Of a DNA stretch of 64,000 bases, positions 37,050 to 48,101 are shown piece by piece. The position numbers and the translations under genes are program-made. Location of the stretch: NCBI GenBank assembly GCA_023213395.1, contig CM041465.1:129401741-129465740 (forward strand), in the 5' to 3' direction. The stretch comes from Cycas panzhihuaensis. Lineage: Eukaryota > Cycadophyta. Under the pieces are notes generated by a model. The model did not search any database. It worked only from the letters and a program-made list of their open reading frames with translations, and was not told where the DNA came from. Position 1 is the first letter of the stretch; every line of letters begins with the position of its first letter.

Positions 37050-37078
<29 letters not shown>
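37049..37078. repeat. (AT)n microsatellite
   Basis: About 30 bp of TA dinucleotides at the probable end of the gypsy K LTR. Confidence 0.9.
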
Positions 37079-37079
<1 letters not shown>

Positions 37080-37080
<1 letters not shown>

Positions 37081-37929
37081 ATTCTATTAATTTTAGTGTG
37101 AATTCCCACAAAAAATAAATGTGGGAAATATGAGTAGTCCTTAGGGACATATTAATCAAAAGATCGCCCAAGAAAGAATAGGTCTCAAAAATTATTTGGC
37201 ATGTATATATAAATAAACTATCATCTCATGCATAAATAAGCAGAAGTGGATGATGAAATGCAAAGGATATGTCTCAAAACTAAGTAACACACTCACATGC
37301 CTACACATCCTTAATAGTAATTAGAAATAATTCACCCCACATGCATAAACAAGATCTCACCACATATATAAACAAGGAGAACAAAATAATGGCATGTAGA
37401 TGAGAGGTCTCAAAACTAAGAAAAATACTCACAAGTCTACACATCTTGATAGGTATGCTTACTTATCATATTAATCAAATTGCCTACTTATTACTTATCC
37501 CCTTATATTATATGGTTTCTTTTTTTACATTAAATTTAATTTTTAATATGCATATTTTTTAATTGTAAAAACTAAAAATTTTTAATCATATTTGGTTTTA
37601 TTGAGAAATCTATGAAGATTTTTTATTTTCAACCTCATAGTCACACAGTATTGTCACATGACTAATAGGCTAATACGAAAAGGATCTTAGTCTATTTTTT
37701 CAGCACCTTACTAATTTGTATATGTGCTCGCCTTTTCAGACACTACTCAAGTATACGAAGAAGGATTTTAGAATTGGAAGAAGTTTCAAAAAGTTGATTT
37801 AAACCCTTTTAAAATAATAGGTCATATGACACATTTTAATGTTACTTTATAGCAAAAAAGTTAAGCTCAAATATTAAGTCATGGTTTAAATTATACCATT
37901 TTTATGAGTCTCTTCATTATTTTAGGCAC
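37080..37929. other. AT-rich sequence, nothing recognised
   Basis: Includes a loosely repeated phrase near 37186-37260 and 37395-37450 (ggtctcaaaa or gtctcaaaac, atgcataaa, caca), suggesting old internal duplication. No coding motif or LTR end was seen. Confidence 0.4.
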
Positions 37930-39000
37930 ATTTATTCATTCTTGATGATTCCATATATGATGTATTATCAATGTACATGTATCCCAAATGGGGGAGAAAA
38001 TATAAAATTTATGTCATAATATTTATTTTTAGAATCTAGATAACCCAATTCTATAGAAAATTATCTAAAAAATTAAAGTCAAGAGAGAGTTATTTCCTAT
38101 ATTATTTTGAGTCATGTCTTATTTAAAGTCATTACATTTATATTGCCAAATTATTGTAAGCCAATAAGTCAATTTGTGAGGCTAAAAAGGCCTTTTTCTA
38201 TCTATTTTCTATACATTAGAGTCAATGACACATGTATTTTTTGTTATTTGATGTTGATGAAGCCACAATAGTCTCATTAAGAAAGAGGCGGGAATCTCAT
38301 TATGGTACTCTTGTATATATATTTTGTAGCACACCTATTTGGCCACATAATACAACATGTTCTTATAATGTTGTTGATGTGGTGTTGAATAAATATCCTA
38401 CCCAAAGTAGCTACCTAATAAATCGGTAGCTATAATGGCTAGTTACCTATGTAGAGTAGTAGATGGAACATCCTTCATATGGATGCTACTATGATTAAAT
38501 ATTATTAAATGTAGCTTGAGTTCTAACAACTTTGAATATCAAAATTTATATTTTAATCTCATATTTATCATTACTTAATTATATATCACAAGAGACGGGA
38601 ATGTTGGATAGTAATATCCAATTATATTACATGTAATACCAAACCCCTTACATACTCTCTCAATTATTATTAATTTTATATTATAATCACCTTAATATAT
38701 ATTCCATTCGGAATGTATGATAACACATAAATATTGAATTTTAGGGTTCTCTATTTAAGGTAAAATGAATTATAAATATATATATGATTCTTTGAATAAG
38801 ATAAAGTTTATTCATTCATCCATATACATTGTACTTCATGTGTATATATATATATATATTATCTCATTGTGTATTTCTTTCTTATTATTTACTCACCTCC
38901 TTGTTTATTTTCATGTCCTATTAGGTCTATTCATTGTCTTTAGCTTCCACATACTTTTACCTAACATCATGGTATCAAAGTTATATCAAACTTTTTGACA
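37930..39000 (+). mobile_element. Element L: B-family sequence with one LTR between two interiors
   Basis: 37930-38601 resembles the 3' interior of B1 (15000-15711; for example acctatttggccaca against acctatttagccacg) and ends in the purine tract agagacgggaa. The LTR is 38602-38966. Next comes catggtatcaaag (38968-38980), a primer site, with leader-like sequence beyond. One LTR thus serves as the 3' end of the left interior and the 5' end of the right interior. The outer LTRs are not recognisable. There is no coding sequence. Confidence 0.72.
38602..38966 (+). repeat. Element L LTR
   Basis: 365 bp, TGTTGGATAG...CCTAACA, similar in layout to the B1 LTR, with a short (TA)n near 38840-38860. 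Confidence 0.78.
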
Positions 39001-40420
39001 TATAGATCATTCCTAAAATCCAACATCAAGAAGGCATTTTTATCAAAATACTTGTAAAAATTCATATTTATAAGTAAAATTTTCATAACAAGAGGCCATG
39101 AAAAATATGAATAAATAAACTATTATAGAGAGTGTATAAATCTAGTTGATACTAAATGGGCCTTGTGATTTTTCTAATGTAAAAAAAAAAAAAAAAAGAT
39201 CCTTTATAAATTTAAACAATGTGATATATGAAATAGGTTTTAATACATACTAAATAATTTTCATTTATCTATATATTTTCTTGATACTAAAAATATTTAT
39301 GATTGATATAAATATAGAAGGTATTTTATAAAGTGGAACAAATGCTATAAAGATTATTATACATATTATCTTGCTATCTTCTATGAGTTATTAGATGCTA
39401 ATTTCCTCCTTAAGCACTAAGAGTAGTGCTTCTTAAAAGGGCTAAGAATGTAATATATCCTACTATGGTTAAAGGGTATACACCATTATTTTAGTAGCAA
39501 TGATGTATACTTCTATTCTAGTTTGTAATAAAGTGGTGATAGGTTCACATCCCCTATGAAATATGTTATCAATAATTACTTTACAAAAAATGATATGTCA
39601 CAAGAAGGGAGGAAAGAGAGTTTTAAACTAACCAAATTAGGTCTAGAAGGATTGTTAAGTACATAACAAAGCATTGCTTAAGGATTGAGCAGAGAAACAT
39701 AGAATTAAATACCCAAGAGATATCATTGTATATTGCATTATAAGAGTCATCCCTCTATGTATATATCATTTTGTAGAGGCATTACTAATAGTGTTATTTC
39801 TTAACATCATTCGACTATCCTCCTAAATCACATTTTCCTACTTGATGTTGTTTTGGTTGTGTTCATTTATGGGCCATATTTTACTGATTATGCCACCTAG
39901 GTCATATTCTACAAGTATTCCTTAAGAAATAATGTAACATTTTAATGTACAAAATTCTTATCTATGGATTAGAATGGAGGTGTTATAATTATTTAAGAGG
40001 GGGGGTTTTAATTAAGATCTAAACTCACTACAACACAATCAACACATAAAAAGTATAATGGAAGAAACTTAGCATTGATATTAATGTTTATTTATAGCTC
40101 ATGAATTTGGTTATGAGCCCCTCTTTAAAGTCTTGTATCAAATTAGATTTAGGATTATTTTATTGCTATCTAAGTGATGAATCATTGGCAGTTATAACTC
40201 TCATATCACATATGTCTATTAGTTAGGATTTAGATTACTTTTTAGACTTGTATTTATGCATGTAGGGTACATTGTTAAAATTTAATTAGAGATGACTTTA
40301 GCATGAGATAATGTTGTTTATGTAAAATCATTTTTCATAATATTTGATAATTAATCTTACTTTAGTTAGTTCTCTATTACTATTATATTTAATATTTAAC
40401 AATTTATACTTATAGGAGAA
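39001..40420. other. AT-rich sequence, partly B-family leader
   Basis: The left part follows a primer site and is probably leader of element L. A poly-A run lies at 39180-39197. From about 39600 I recognise nothing. Confidence 0.35.
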
Positions 40421-40828
40421 TATATAAAGAAAATTAAAGGCTATGTAGAGAGTAGTGTTTATGGCTGATGAGGATGACTGCAATAAGGTGGTGATTGAAG
40501 GAGACTCACTAAATGAGATCAGGACACTTAGAGAGGATACTGAAGCAAACTAGCATAATGCAGACATGGTGAGGGATACTCAAGAGGCGTCAAGGTCTAA
40601 AGAGGGATCTCAGATTTTCCACATGTACAAAGAGGGTAATACAACAATCGATTGTCTTGCCAATTAGGAAGTCTCAAATAAGAGTACGAGGGTCTGGAAA
40701 GAAAACTTCCCATAGGAGCTTCTAAGCCTGGTTAGAATGGATGTGTTAATGCAAGAAGGGGCAAGCTAGCTACTAAGTTTATTATGGCTTGTATGGTTAA
40801 ATGGGTTAGGATGTTCTAAGTTTAGTTA

Positions 40829-40849
40829 GGCCATGGGCTTGTCATGGCA
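40829..40849 (+). other. LINE3 3' UTR hairpin
   Basis: Six perfect pairs, GCCATG with CATGGC, around loop GGCTTGT; aligned with the LINE1, LINE2 and LINE4 hairpins. Confidence 0.6.
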
Positions 40850-40926
40850 TCCTACTTTAGCTGAGAGGCAGACTTTGTAAAAGGTTTGGGGCCCTTTTAA
40901 AACCCCTTCTATTTTTTACCAAATCA

Positions 40927-40978
40927 ATATATATATGTATGTATACATATATATATATATAGATATATATATATATGT

Positions 40979-41039
<61 letters not shown>

Positions 41040-41053
41040 TATATATAGATATA
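40927..41053. repeat. (AT)n microsatellite forming the LINE3 tail
   Basis: Compound TA/GTAT/ATAC/AGAT array lying between the LINE3 body and its right TSD. Confidence 0.95.
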
Positions 41054-41070
41054 TATATAAAGAAAATTAA

Positions 41071-41819
41071 TACTAATGTAGAAGCATCTAAAAAATGTTA
41101 TTTACTAGAAATGGCATAAGTTAATGCCATGCAATAGAAACTATCAACCATCACATATTAAAATGATTGTCTTAAAAAGTTACACATGCTATAAAATAAT
41201 TTTATTATTTTGCAGATGTTGTAAATCGATTTCAAGCTTGAAATACATTATCTAGTTACCTAAATTTTCACTTTACAATTTTTTTTAATTTTATAAAAAT
41301 TTACAACTATTACTTTTTTTAGTTAGGAGATTATTTTTATATTATTAGAGTTTCTATGGGGGGCATGACACATTTAACTACCCATGGGTTAATTTTTATG
41401 TGATCTTAAGAATCTTAAAGAAATTATAAAAATTAAAAAGTTTTAGATTTGGAGTTTCTTTTGCTCTAAGTTTATTTTTAAATTGTAGGGGATGGTAGTT
41501 AGGCCTTTTTTATGGCTAAATGCTATGAAGTTATATACTTATACATCATAGAAACACTCAATTTTTAGTTTTTTAGAGTTTTTAGAATGGGAAACTAGAA
41601 ATTTACAAAAAGAAGTATTCTTATGAATAGTTGGTTCTATTTTTCTGATATATATTATTCTATGTGCATGCTTATATTTTTGAAGATATTTTCACCTCAT
41701 TATTTAGTATAAAAGCATGGTTTAGCTCTAGGGGGGAAAATAAAAAGAGGTTTATAGCAAACTATTGGTAAGTTTGGTGTTTCTTTTAAAATCTATTTGA
41801 GAATTATTAGAATTAGGTT
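41071..41819. other. Unassigned; possible LTR or leader of gypsy J
   Basis: This lies just upstream of gypsy J gag, so it may hold the J 5' LTR and leader. I could not define LTR ends or a primer site. Confidence 0.35.
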
Positions 41820-41859
41820 GACAGTATTTACAGGAAAAGAGTAAATAACTTGAGAGATA

Positions 41860-42561
41860 AGATGGCTACAAGAGAGAATACACAACTAAATAGTAGCATG
41901 CAAGATTTTTATAGAAGGGTTAAAGAGCTTACAAAGGTGATGTTGAGGCAACAAGAGATCCTTCTACGAAATGGATAAGGTATTAAGAGGCATGATAGTG
42001 ATGTAGAAACAAAAATAGAAATCATAGTGAAGCATGAGAAAAAAGGATGATAATAACCCCTATATTATGAGGAGAGGATATTAGAATGCTTAAAAGAAAA
42101 GAATAGTAGAATAAAGCTTAATATCTTAGAGTATAGGAGTAGTTTGAACACTAAAGACCTAATTGACTAGTTAAACAGTATGGAGAAGTTTTTTAAATGG
42201 AAGGACATGATAGAATAGAAGAAAATGAAACTTGCATGTACCAAATAGAAAGGTCATGCCATGATATGGTGGGATTACCTATAGTAAGAGAGGGTGAGAA
42301 ATAGAAAAGATAAAATTCAAACTTCAAATATTATAATGAACAAGATCAAAGAGAAACTCCTTTTAGTAAACTACTCACAAATGTTGTTTAGGAAATTTTA
42401 GAATTTAAGGCAAAGAGAGATGAGTATCCAAGATTATATTAATAAATTCTATAAATTATCAATTGGGGTGGAGTATAAAGAAATCAAAGAATAGATTAGT
42501 GCTAAGTATATAAATGGTTTAAAAGTATCTATACACGATAAACTTAACATGCTTAGAATTA
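41860..42561 (+). pseudogene. Gypsy J gag, first part
   Basis: The plus strand reads a helical region (RVNNLRDKMATRENTQLNSS, RVKELTKVMLRQQEILLRNG), then the retrotransposon gag domain (SMEKFFKWKDM, HAMIWWDYL, NKIKEKLLLVNYSQMLFRKF, REMSIQDYINKFYKLSIGVE, HDKLNMLRI). Stops occur roughly every 30-60 codons, often TAG where Trp or Gln is expected. LINE2 is inserted after LNMLRI. Gag resumes at 48102 with NNVNNAY, and the knuckle CRCNGEDHKAYEC (about 48415-48453) is a complete CCHC box. Confidence 0.83.
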
Positions 42562-42637
42562 CTCTGAGGTTCTAAGAACTGAAGAAGAGGAGGAATATAA
42601 TTTAATACCTATAATCAAAGATAATAAATTCATATTA

Positions 42638-43738
42638 CAAATACCAAAGAAACTGGTGGAGAAAATGGAGAAATACTAGGAGAATTACCTAGTTGGCAAA
42701 TTCTTCAGACTTAGATCGGGTTTGGAATCCATAAGGAGTTGGGTTAGGATGAGATGGAGGACTATTTGTCCTGTTGAAGTTATAATAATGCCAAAGGGGT
42801 GTGTATTATTCAAGTTCATCTTACTGGAAGATATAACCAATATACTTCTGAAGGCTCCTTAGATGTTAGGGAGAAAAGCCCTAATGTTGGAAAAATGGCA
42901 TAGTGATTTTGACTCATCAATACCTATGGTAAAACAAGTACCAATATGGATCCAACTACCTGGACTCCCACTGTAATTATGGAATATGGAGATTTTGAAG
43001 GGTTTGGTGAAGGTCATCGGTCCCCTTCTAGTGGTTGATTCTGCCACAAGAAATAAAAGCAGGCTAATAAATACTAGGTTTTGTGCCTTGGCTAGAATTG
43101 ACAAACCCCTCCTGGATGAAGTATGGATTGATTTGGAGGATTGGAGCAAGGCGTAGCTAGTGATATATAGGATGGATAACTTTAGCTATTTGGTTTATAG
43201 AAGGATGGTCCACCTGCCACAGAAATGCCCTGGGGGTAGGAAAGAGAAAGAGGCTAATCAAGTAGAGAATGATCCTCTAGAGGATATCTCTCTAAAGAAG
43301 GCAAAGTCCCATGAGTAGGGGAGAGTGGAGATCCCTCTTCGGGAGCATGGGGGCATGGGGCTAGAGTTTGACCCCAATGAGAAGGATACTCTCTATGAGG
43401 AGGGCGAGGGCGAGGAGGTGGCTCAGGCCCCGCCAATGGCAGAGGCAGAGTAGGTAACCGTTAAACAGGTCTTAGAAGGAGAGATTAAGGAGACCCCTCC
43501 TCAGGGGGATTCGAAGGAAGCAGGTTAGAGGAAGACCATAGATGTTGGGTCTAAAAGGAGGGTGGGAAGACCACCAGTGAAGATTTTAAGAGAAAGGGAA
43601 GTAGCAGCTCAGGTTTATCAGGGCAATTGGAAAACTCTAAATGATGGATTCTTGGAAGGGCCCAGGCTTAGATCTAAAACTAAAGGGCAGGATCTAATAA
43701 AAGATATGGAGGTCTCAAAGCAAAAGAAAAAGAGATGA
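42638..43738 (+). pseudogene. LINE2 ORF1: DUF4283 gag-like protein (broken)
   Basis: One frame runs from about 42638 to the TGA at 43736-43738. DUF4283 spans about 42680-43150: LVGKFFRLRSGLESIRSWVR, MPKGCVLFKF, then MVKQVPIWIQLPGLPL, GPLLVVDSATRNKSRLINTR and FCALARIDKPLLDEVWIDLE. The CCHC position reads FSYLVYRRMVHLPQKCP (about 43180-43235) with two Cys changed to Tyr. The rest is charged and low in complexity, with KRRVGRPPVK near 43555 matching LINE1. Stops (for example at 42860, 42975, 43155, 43316, 43450, 43527) are mainly TAG. The true start codon is unclear. The end overlaps the ORF2 start by ATGA. Confidence 0.85.
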
Positions 43739-46700
43739 AGCTTATATCATAGAACATTAAGGGGATGAATGCCCCCTCAAAACAGAGGATTTTAAGAGAT
43801 ATGAGGATGAGAGATAAACCTGATATTATCTTCTTACAGGAAACTAAGCCTAATATGGAAAATAGTTTAATAGCTAAGAATAGAATTTGGAAGAAAGTAG
43901 AATGTAAAGTGCTAAATAACAGCCAAGGGGCTAGAGGTTTTATGGTGATGTGGAATCCAGATGAGTGGATAGGGGAGACCTTTAAGGAAAGGGACTCCTA
44001 TATCTCTATGTGTCTCATTAGTAGAAGGAGCAATCTGAAGTAGATAGCTACAAATGTATATGTCCCAAATCTATCAGAGGATAGGAGGAAGCTTTGGGAT
44101 TGTATATTGGAAGACCATGGGGATTGTGTGGCAGCGTGGCTAGTGGCAAGCATTTTAACATGGTCCTTTGCCTGGAGGAGAAGAGAGGGGGCCATGAGGG
44201 ATAGTCAAACAGTATGCACGAGCTGGGGAGTTTCATGTAGAAAGGAGGGTTAGTAGATATCATGCTTAGAGGAGCTTGCTTCATGTGGTCAAATAAGAGA
44301 TTGGGGAACCAACTTATTCAAATTAAGTTAGATAGAGTTATGGTAAATTTTGAGTAGGCTAAGTGCTTTAATAATTTTATTATAAAGGCCTTACTAAAAA
44401 TCAAATCTAACCACTCTCCTCTCTAGTTTGTCTTCTCATATGCAGAGAAGCATACAGGGTCTCTATTTAGATTTGAAATGATGTGGGTTAGATATCTTGA
44501 GTTCAGGCAGAAGGTTGAGGAATAGTGGAAGGTGCCTATCCAAGGCAATGCTATGTATAGATTCTCGAAGAAGTTGGGGATTAGGTCAAAAAACAAGCAA
44601 AGAATTAAAACAAAGAGGTGTTCAGGAATATTCACGATGTCAAGGATCAAAGGATTTGAACAATGTTAATAGTAGAATCTAAGTAAAAGGAAGGACCTAG
44701 GTTCTAGATAAAAGTGAAAGAGACCTTGTTAAGAATCTAGAGGAGTTGTTAATCAGAGAAGAAATTCACTAGAGGTAGAAATCGAAGACCATTTAGCTGG
44801 CAGAAGGAGATAGAAACACCAAATTTTTCCATATGACCACTGTAAAGCATAGAGCTAGCAACAAGATCAGCAAACTCCAAAAGGAAGATGGCTTAGAAGT
44901 AAACAATTAAGAAGAGTTAAAGGATACAACTATTACTTACTTTAGGGATCTATTTACAGAACCACAAGGGGGGAATAAGGAGGCTAGGAAGGACTTCATG
45001 AGGTCTATCCACAGATTCGTCAATGAGAACCAGAATGCCATGTTGGTAGTGCCCTTTACTCAAGAATAAGTAAAGAAAGTAGTCTTTGGTATGAAGAGTC
45101 AGAAAGCACCCGGGCCAGATGGCTTTCCTCCTGGTTTCTTTCAAGAATTTTGGAAATTAATCAAGGAAGATCTTATGGAAGTGATTAAAGAGTTCCAAGC
45201 AAACTAAAAAATCCTTCAAGAATGGCAGTCTACATTACTGGTCTTAATTCCAAAAAAGGAAGGGGCTAAAATACTAGAGGAGTTTTAGCCCATTAGCCTC
45301 TACAATGTGAAATATAAGATCTTAGAGAAGGTACTTACGAACAGACTAAAAAAGATTATTCCTCAAATTATTTCTCGGAATCAGGATGTGTTGGTGCAAG
45401 GTAGACAAATCACAGATGGTATTATTACGATTCATGAAACTCTCCATTCAGCTAATGAAAGAAGGAAGTCTAGTATGATAATAAAGATTGATCTATCAAA
45501 GGTCTATGATAAAGTCTCTTGGGATTGCCTAATGGAGTGCTTGGAGGCTTTCATATTTGGAGAGAAGTGGAGAGAATGGATGAAGCTCTACATCTCTAAT
45601 CCTTAATACTCTGTTATTATTAATGGTATATCTTCTATATTCCTCTCAAGATTTAGGGGGCTAAGACAAGGAGACCCTATATCCCCCTACTTGTTTATAA
45701 TTTTGGTTGAATTATTGGGTAGGGCTATGGAGAAAGCTAGAAGTCAGGGGCTCATTATAGGACTTAGACCTACTTCTGGTTTGGATAAGATAGTGCACCA
45801 CCAATTTGTAAATGATAACATATTTCTGAGGAAAGAAGCCATAAAGGAGGCCCTTAGGTTTAAAGAGGGATTGAGAAGATTTGAGATGGACATAAACCAT
45901 AAGGTAAAGTTGAATAAAAGTAGTGTTTATTTCTTAAATACCTTGGTTACTATCCAAAGAAGGATAAGTAAAATATTAGAGATGGAGATCTGGAAGCTAC
46001 CCATTATTTACCTAGGGATGCCCTTATTTATTGGGGAGATGACGAGGGATATGTGGGACCCTATTATCAATTAGATGTAGAGGAAGTTAGCTAGTTAGAA
46101 AGGGGCTCTTTTGAGCCAAGCTAGAAAACTTTAATTGGCGGCTACCTCCCTACAAAGTATTCCTGACTATTAGATATCAATTTTCAGATTACTGGCTACG
46201 GTCTTGATAGTGTTGGAATCAATTCAAAAAAGATTTTTATAGTCAGGGGTTGAGGAGAAGGATAGAATCCACTTGGTAAGTTGGAATAAAGTTTGTGCCC
46301 CAAAATGGGTTGGGGGTCTAAATCTGAGAAGAATGCCTCTATTTAACATGACACTAGTGGCAAAGTTAGGATGGTTCTTGACTAAAGGTGGGGAAGGCCT
46401 TTGGGGTAAGATTCTATCCTAAAAGTATCTTCAAGGCTGTTCTTTATTAAATGAGATTATAATTTCCTCTTCTAGGTCAGTGGCCTGGAGGAGTATTCTT
46501 AAGTCCATGAGTTTGTTGAAGGCTAGAGTGAGATGGAAACTGGGTGATGGGAACACTATTAACTTATAATATGATATCTGGTGCAAAGAAAAGAGCCTAA
46601 ATAGTAGACCAGATTTTACCCCCCTTCAAGCCCCATGTGAGAGGAGTTTTGAGGTTCATGTTAAGGACTATTAGACTAGTGAAGGGAGAGAAAGAAGATG

Positions 46701-47930
46701 GAGGATCTTCAAGATTTGCTTGGGGGAGATTGGTTCCCAAGAGAGTGTAGAAAATTTTTGTAGGGAACTAAACAAGTTTTACATCCTAAAAACAAAAGTA
46801 GCAGACTCAGTGCTTTGGCCCTCAACCCAATCTGGGGAGTACTCAGTGAAGTAGGGATACCATTTCCTATGTGAAGAAAGAGGAGATCAGAGGAACAAGA
46901 TACTGGAAAGGGTGTGGAAATTAAATCTTACTCCAAAAATAGTTATCTTTTGGTGGATTTGTTTAAAAAATAAGGTGTTAATGATGGACAATCTGATGAA
47001 AAGAGGCTTTCAAATGACAAACAGGTGTGTCCTATACTATAAGGAAGAGGAATCTGTGGACCACATCCTACTCCATTGTTCCTTTTCTAAGGAGGTTTGG
47101 AGGCTAATGTTTGATCTCTTTAAAGTCCAATGGATGTAATTAGAGAATACTATAGACCAATGGATCTCTTGGCAGTGCCCCTATAGAAGTAGAGTTCTAG
47201 GTAGCACCTACAGAATTGCCTATCCATTGGTGGCATGGAATCTATGGAAATAAAGAAATATGAGGCTTTTCTAGAATAAACAGATGGATGTAAATAAAAT
47301 CTTCAATATTATTTATACTGGGATTAGAGAGAACATAAAACTCATAGAGGAGAAATATGTATCAGCAATAGAAGGGATGATCCTAAATAAGTGGGGACTG
47401 AAGCCAGGTATCCAGTCAGGGAAGAGAAGGATATGCTCTTGGATACCCCCGAATAAATAATGGGTAAAAATAATTTTTGATGGGCCATCAAAAGGAAACC
47501 TTGAGGAGGCTGGGGGACAAGAATCTATAGAGATGACAAAGGGAAGGTTATCTGGGCCTTTGTAGAGCATTATAATAAGTAGATGAATCATAGGGTTGAG
47601 ATGGTAGCTATGCTTAGAGCTCTAGAGTTGGCACTTGAGGGAGGACTTAGAAGCGTGGTGTTTGAGGGTGATTAACTCAATGTGATAAAACTTCCAAATA
47701 GTTTAGCTACCCCAGATTGGAGAATGCAAGCTATGGTTAAGGATGCCCACGAAGCGCTAACAAGGTTGGAGAATGTCTAGCTCTACCATACCTACAAGGA
47801 AGGCAATAAAGTGGCTAATAATCTAGCTAACTGAGGAGTGAGGAACAGGAGTTCAAATGTATGAAGGGAGGTTCCCCAAGGAACTTATGAGACTGGTAGA
47901 GGAGGAAAAGATTCATGAGAGCTAGTCATG
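43735..47930 (+). pseudogene. LINE2 ORF2: endonuclease-reverse transcriptase-RNase H (broken)
   Basis: The start ATG at 43735 overlaps the ORF1 stop. Endonuclease: IKGMNAPSKQRILRDM, PDIIFLQETKP, LDRVMVNF and SNHSPL (SDH expected), with frame changes between about 44130 and 44680. Then AEGDRNTKFFHMTTVKHRAS (44803), RT with SQKAPGPDGFPPGFFQEFWK (45094), NVKYKILEKVLTNRL, QGRQITDGIITIHETLHS and KIDLSKVYDKVSWDCL, and RQGDPISPYLFIILVELLGR (45665). The FxDD motif reads FVND at 45805-45816, so one catalytic Asp is lost. zf-RVT: ERVWKLNLTPKIVIFWWICL (46903), with the first Cys pair changed to CVLYY. RNase H: IFDGPSKGN (47473), VEMVAMLRALELALEGG and VVFEGD (47660). Stops: many TAG and TAA, few TGA. Confidence 0.93.
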
Positions 47931-47983
47931 GGGCTTATCCTAGCATGATCTAGTTGTTGTTGGTGTCTGCTTATTATGTGCAT

Positions 47984-48004
47984 GGTCATGGGCCTGTCAC
48001 GGCC
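47984..48004 (+). other. LINE2 3' UTR hairpin
   Basis: Stem GGTCATG, loop GGCCTGT, stem CACGGCC: five Watson-Crick pairs, one G-T pair and one mismatch. It aligns with the other LINE copies. Confidence 0.55.
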
Positions 48005-48101
48005 TTAGAGTGATTTGAGTAATGCATTTTTGGATGTACTAGGTTGTGGGATCCTATTTTAAAACCCACGATTTATTTATTTTACCTTACCAAAAGAAAA
48101 T

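Larger units (their letters stand above)
40438..41053 (+). mobile_element. LINE3: 5'-truncated LINE with AT-microsatellite tail
   Basis: A 17-bp TSD, tatataaagaaaattaa, lies at 40421-40437 and 41054-41070. The body (40438 to about 40927) reads the last part of ORF2 RNase H on the plus strand (VVIEGDSLNEIRTLRED near 40480, HMYKEGN near 40600), then the family 3' UTR with the hairpin at 40829-40849 and ttggggcccttttaaaaccc. Instead of poly-A, the 3' tail is about 125 bp of AT, GTAT and ATAC repeats. Stops interrupt the remaining coding part. The truncation is typical of incomplete reverse transcription. Confidence 0.93.
42562..48101 (+). mobile_element. LINE2: near full-length plant L1-type LINE
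   Basis: A 13-bp TSD, atgcttagaatta, lies at 42549-42561 and 48102-48114. The 5.54-kb body holds ORF1 (DUF4283) and ORF2 (endonuclease, RT, zf-RVT, RNase H) and a 3' UTR with the family hairpin, ending ttaccttaccaaaagaaaat. It inserted in gypsy J gag. ORF2 stays in one frame for about 2.8 kb (44690 to 47510) and is broken there by nonsense codons only, mostly TAG and TAA. That suggests decay by transitions after a full-length, probably functional, insertion. Confidence 0.95.
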
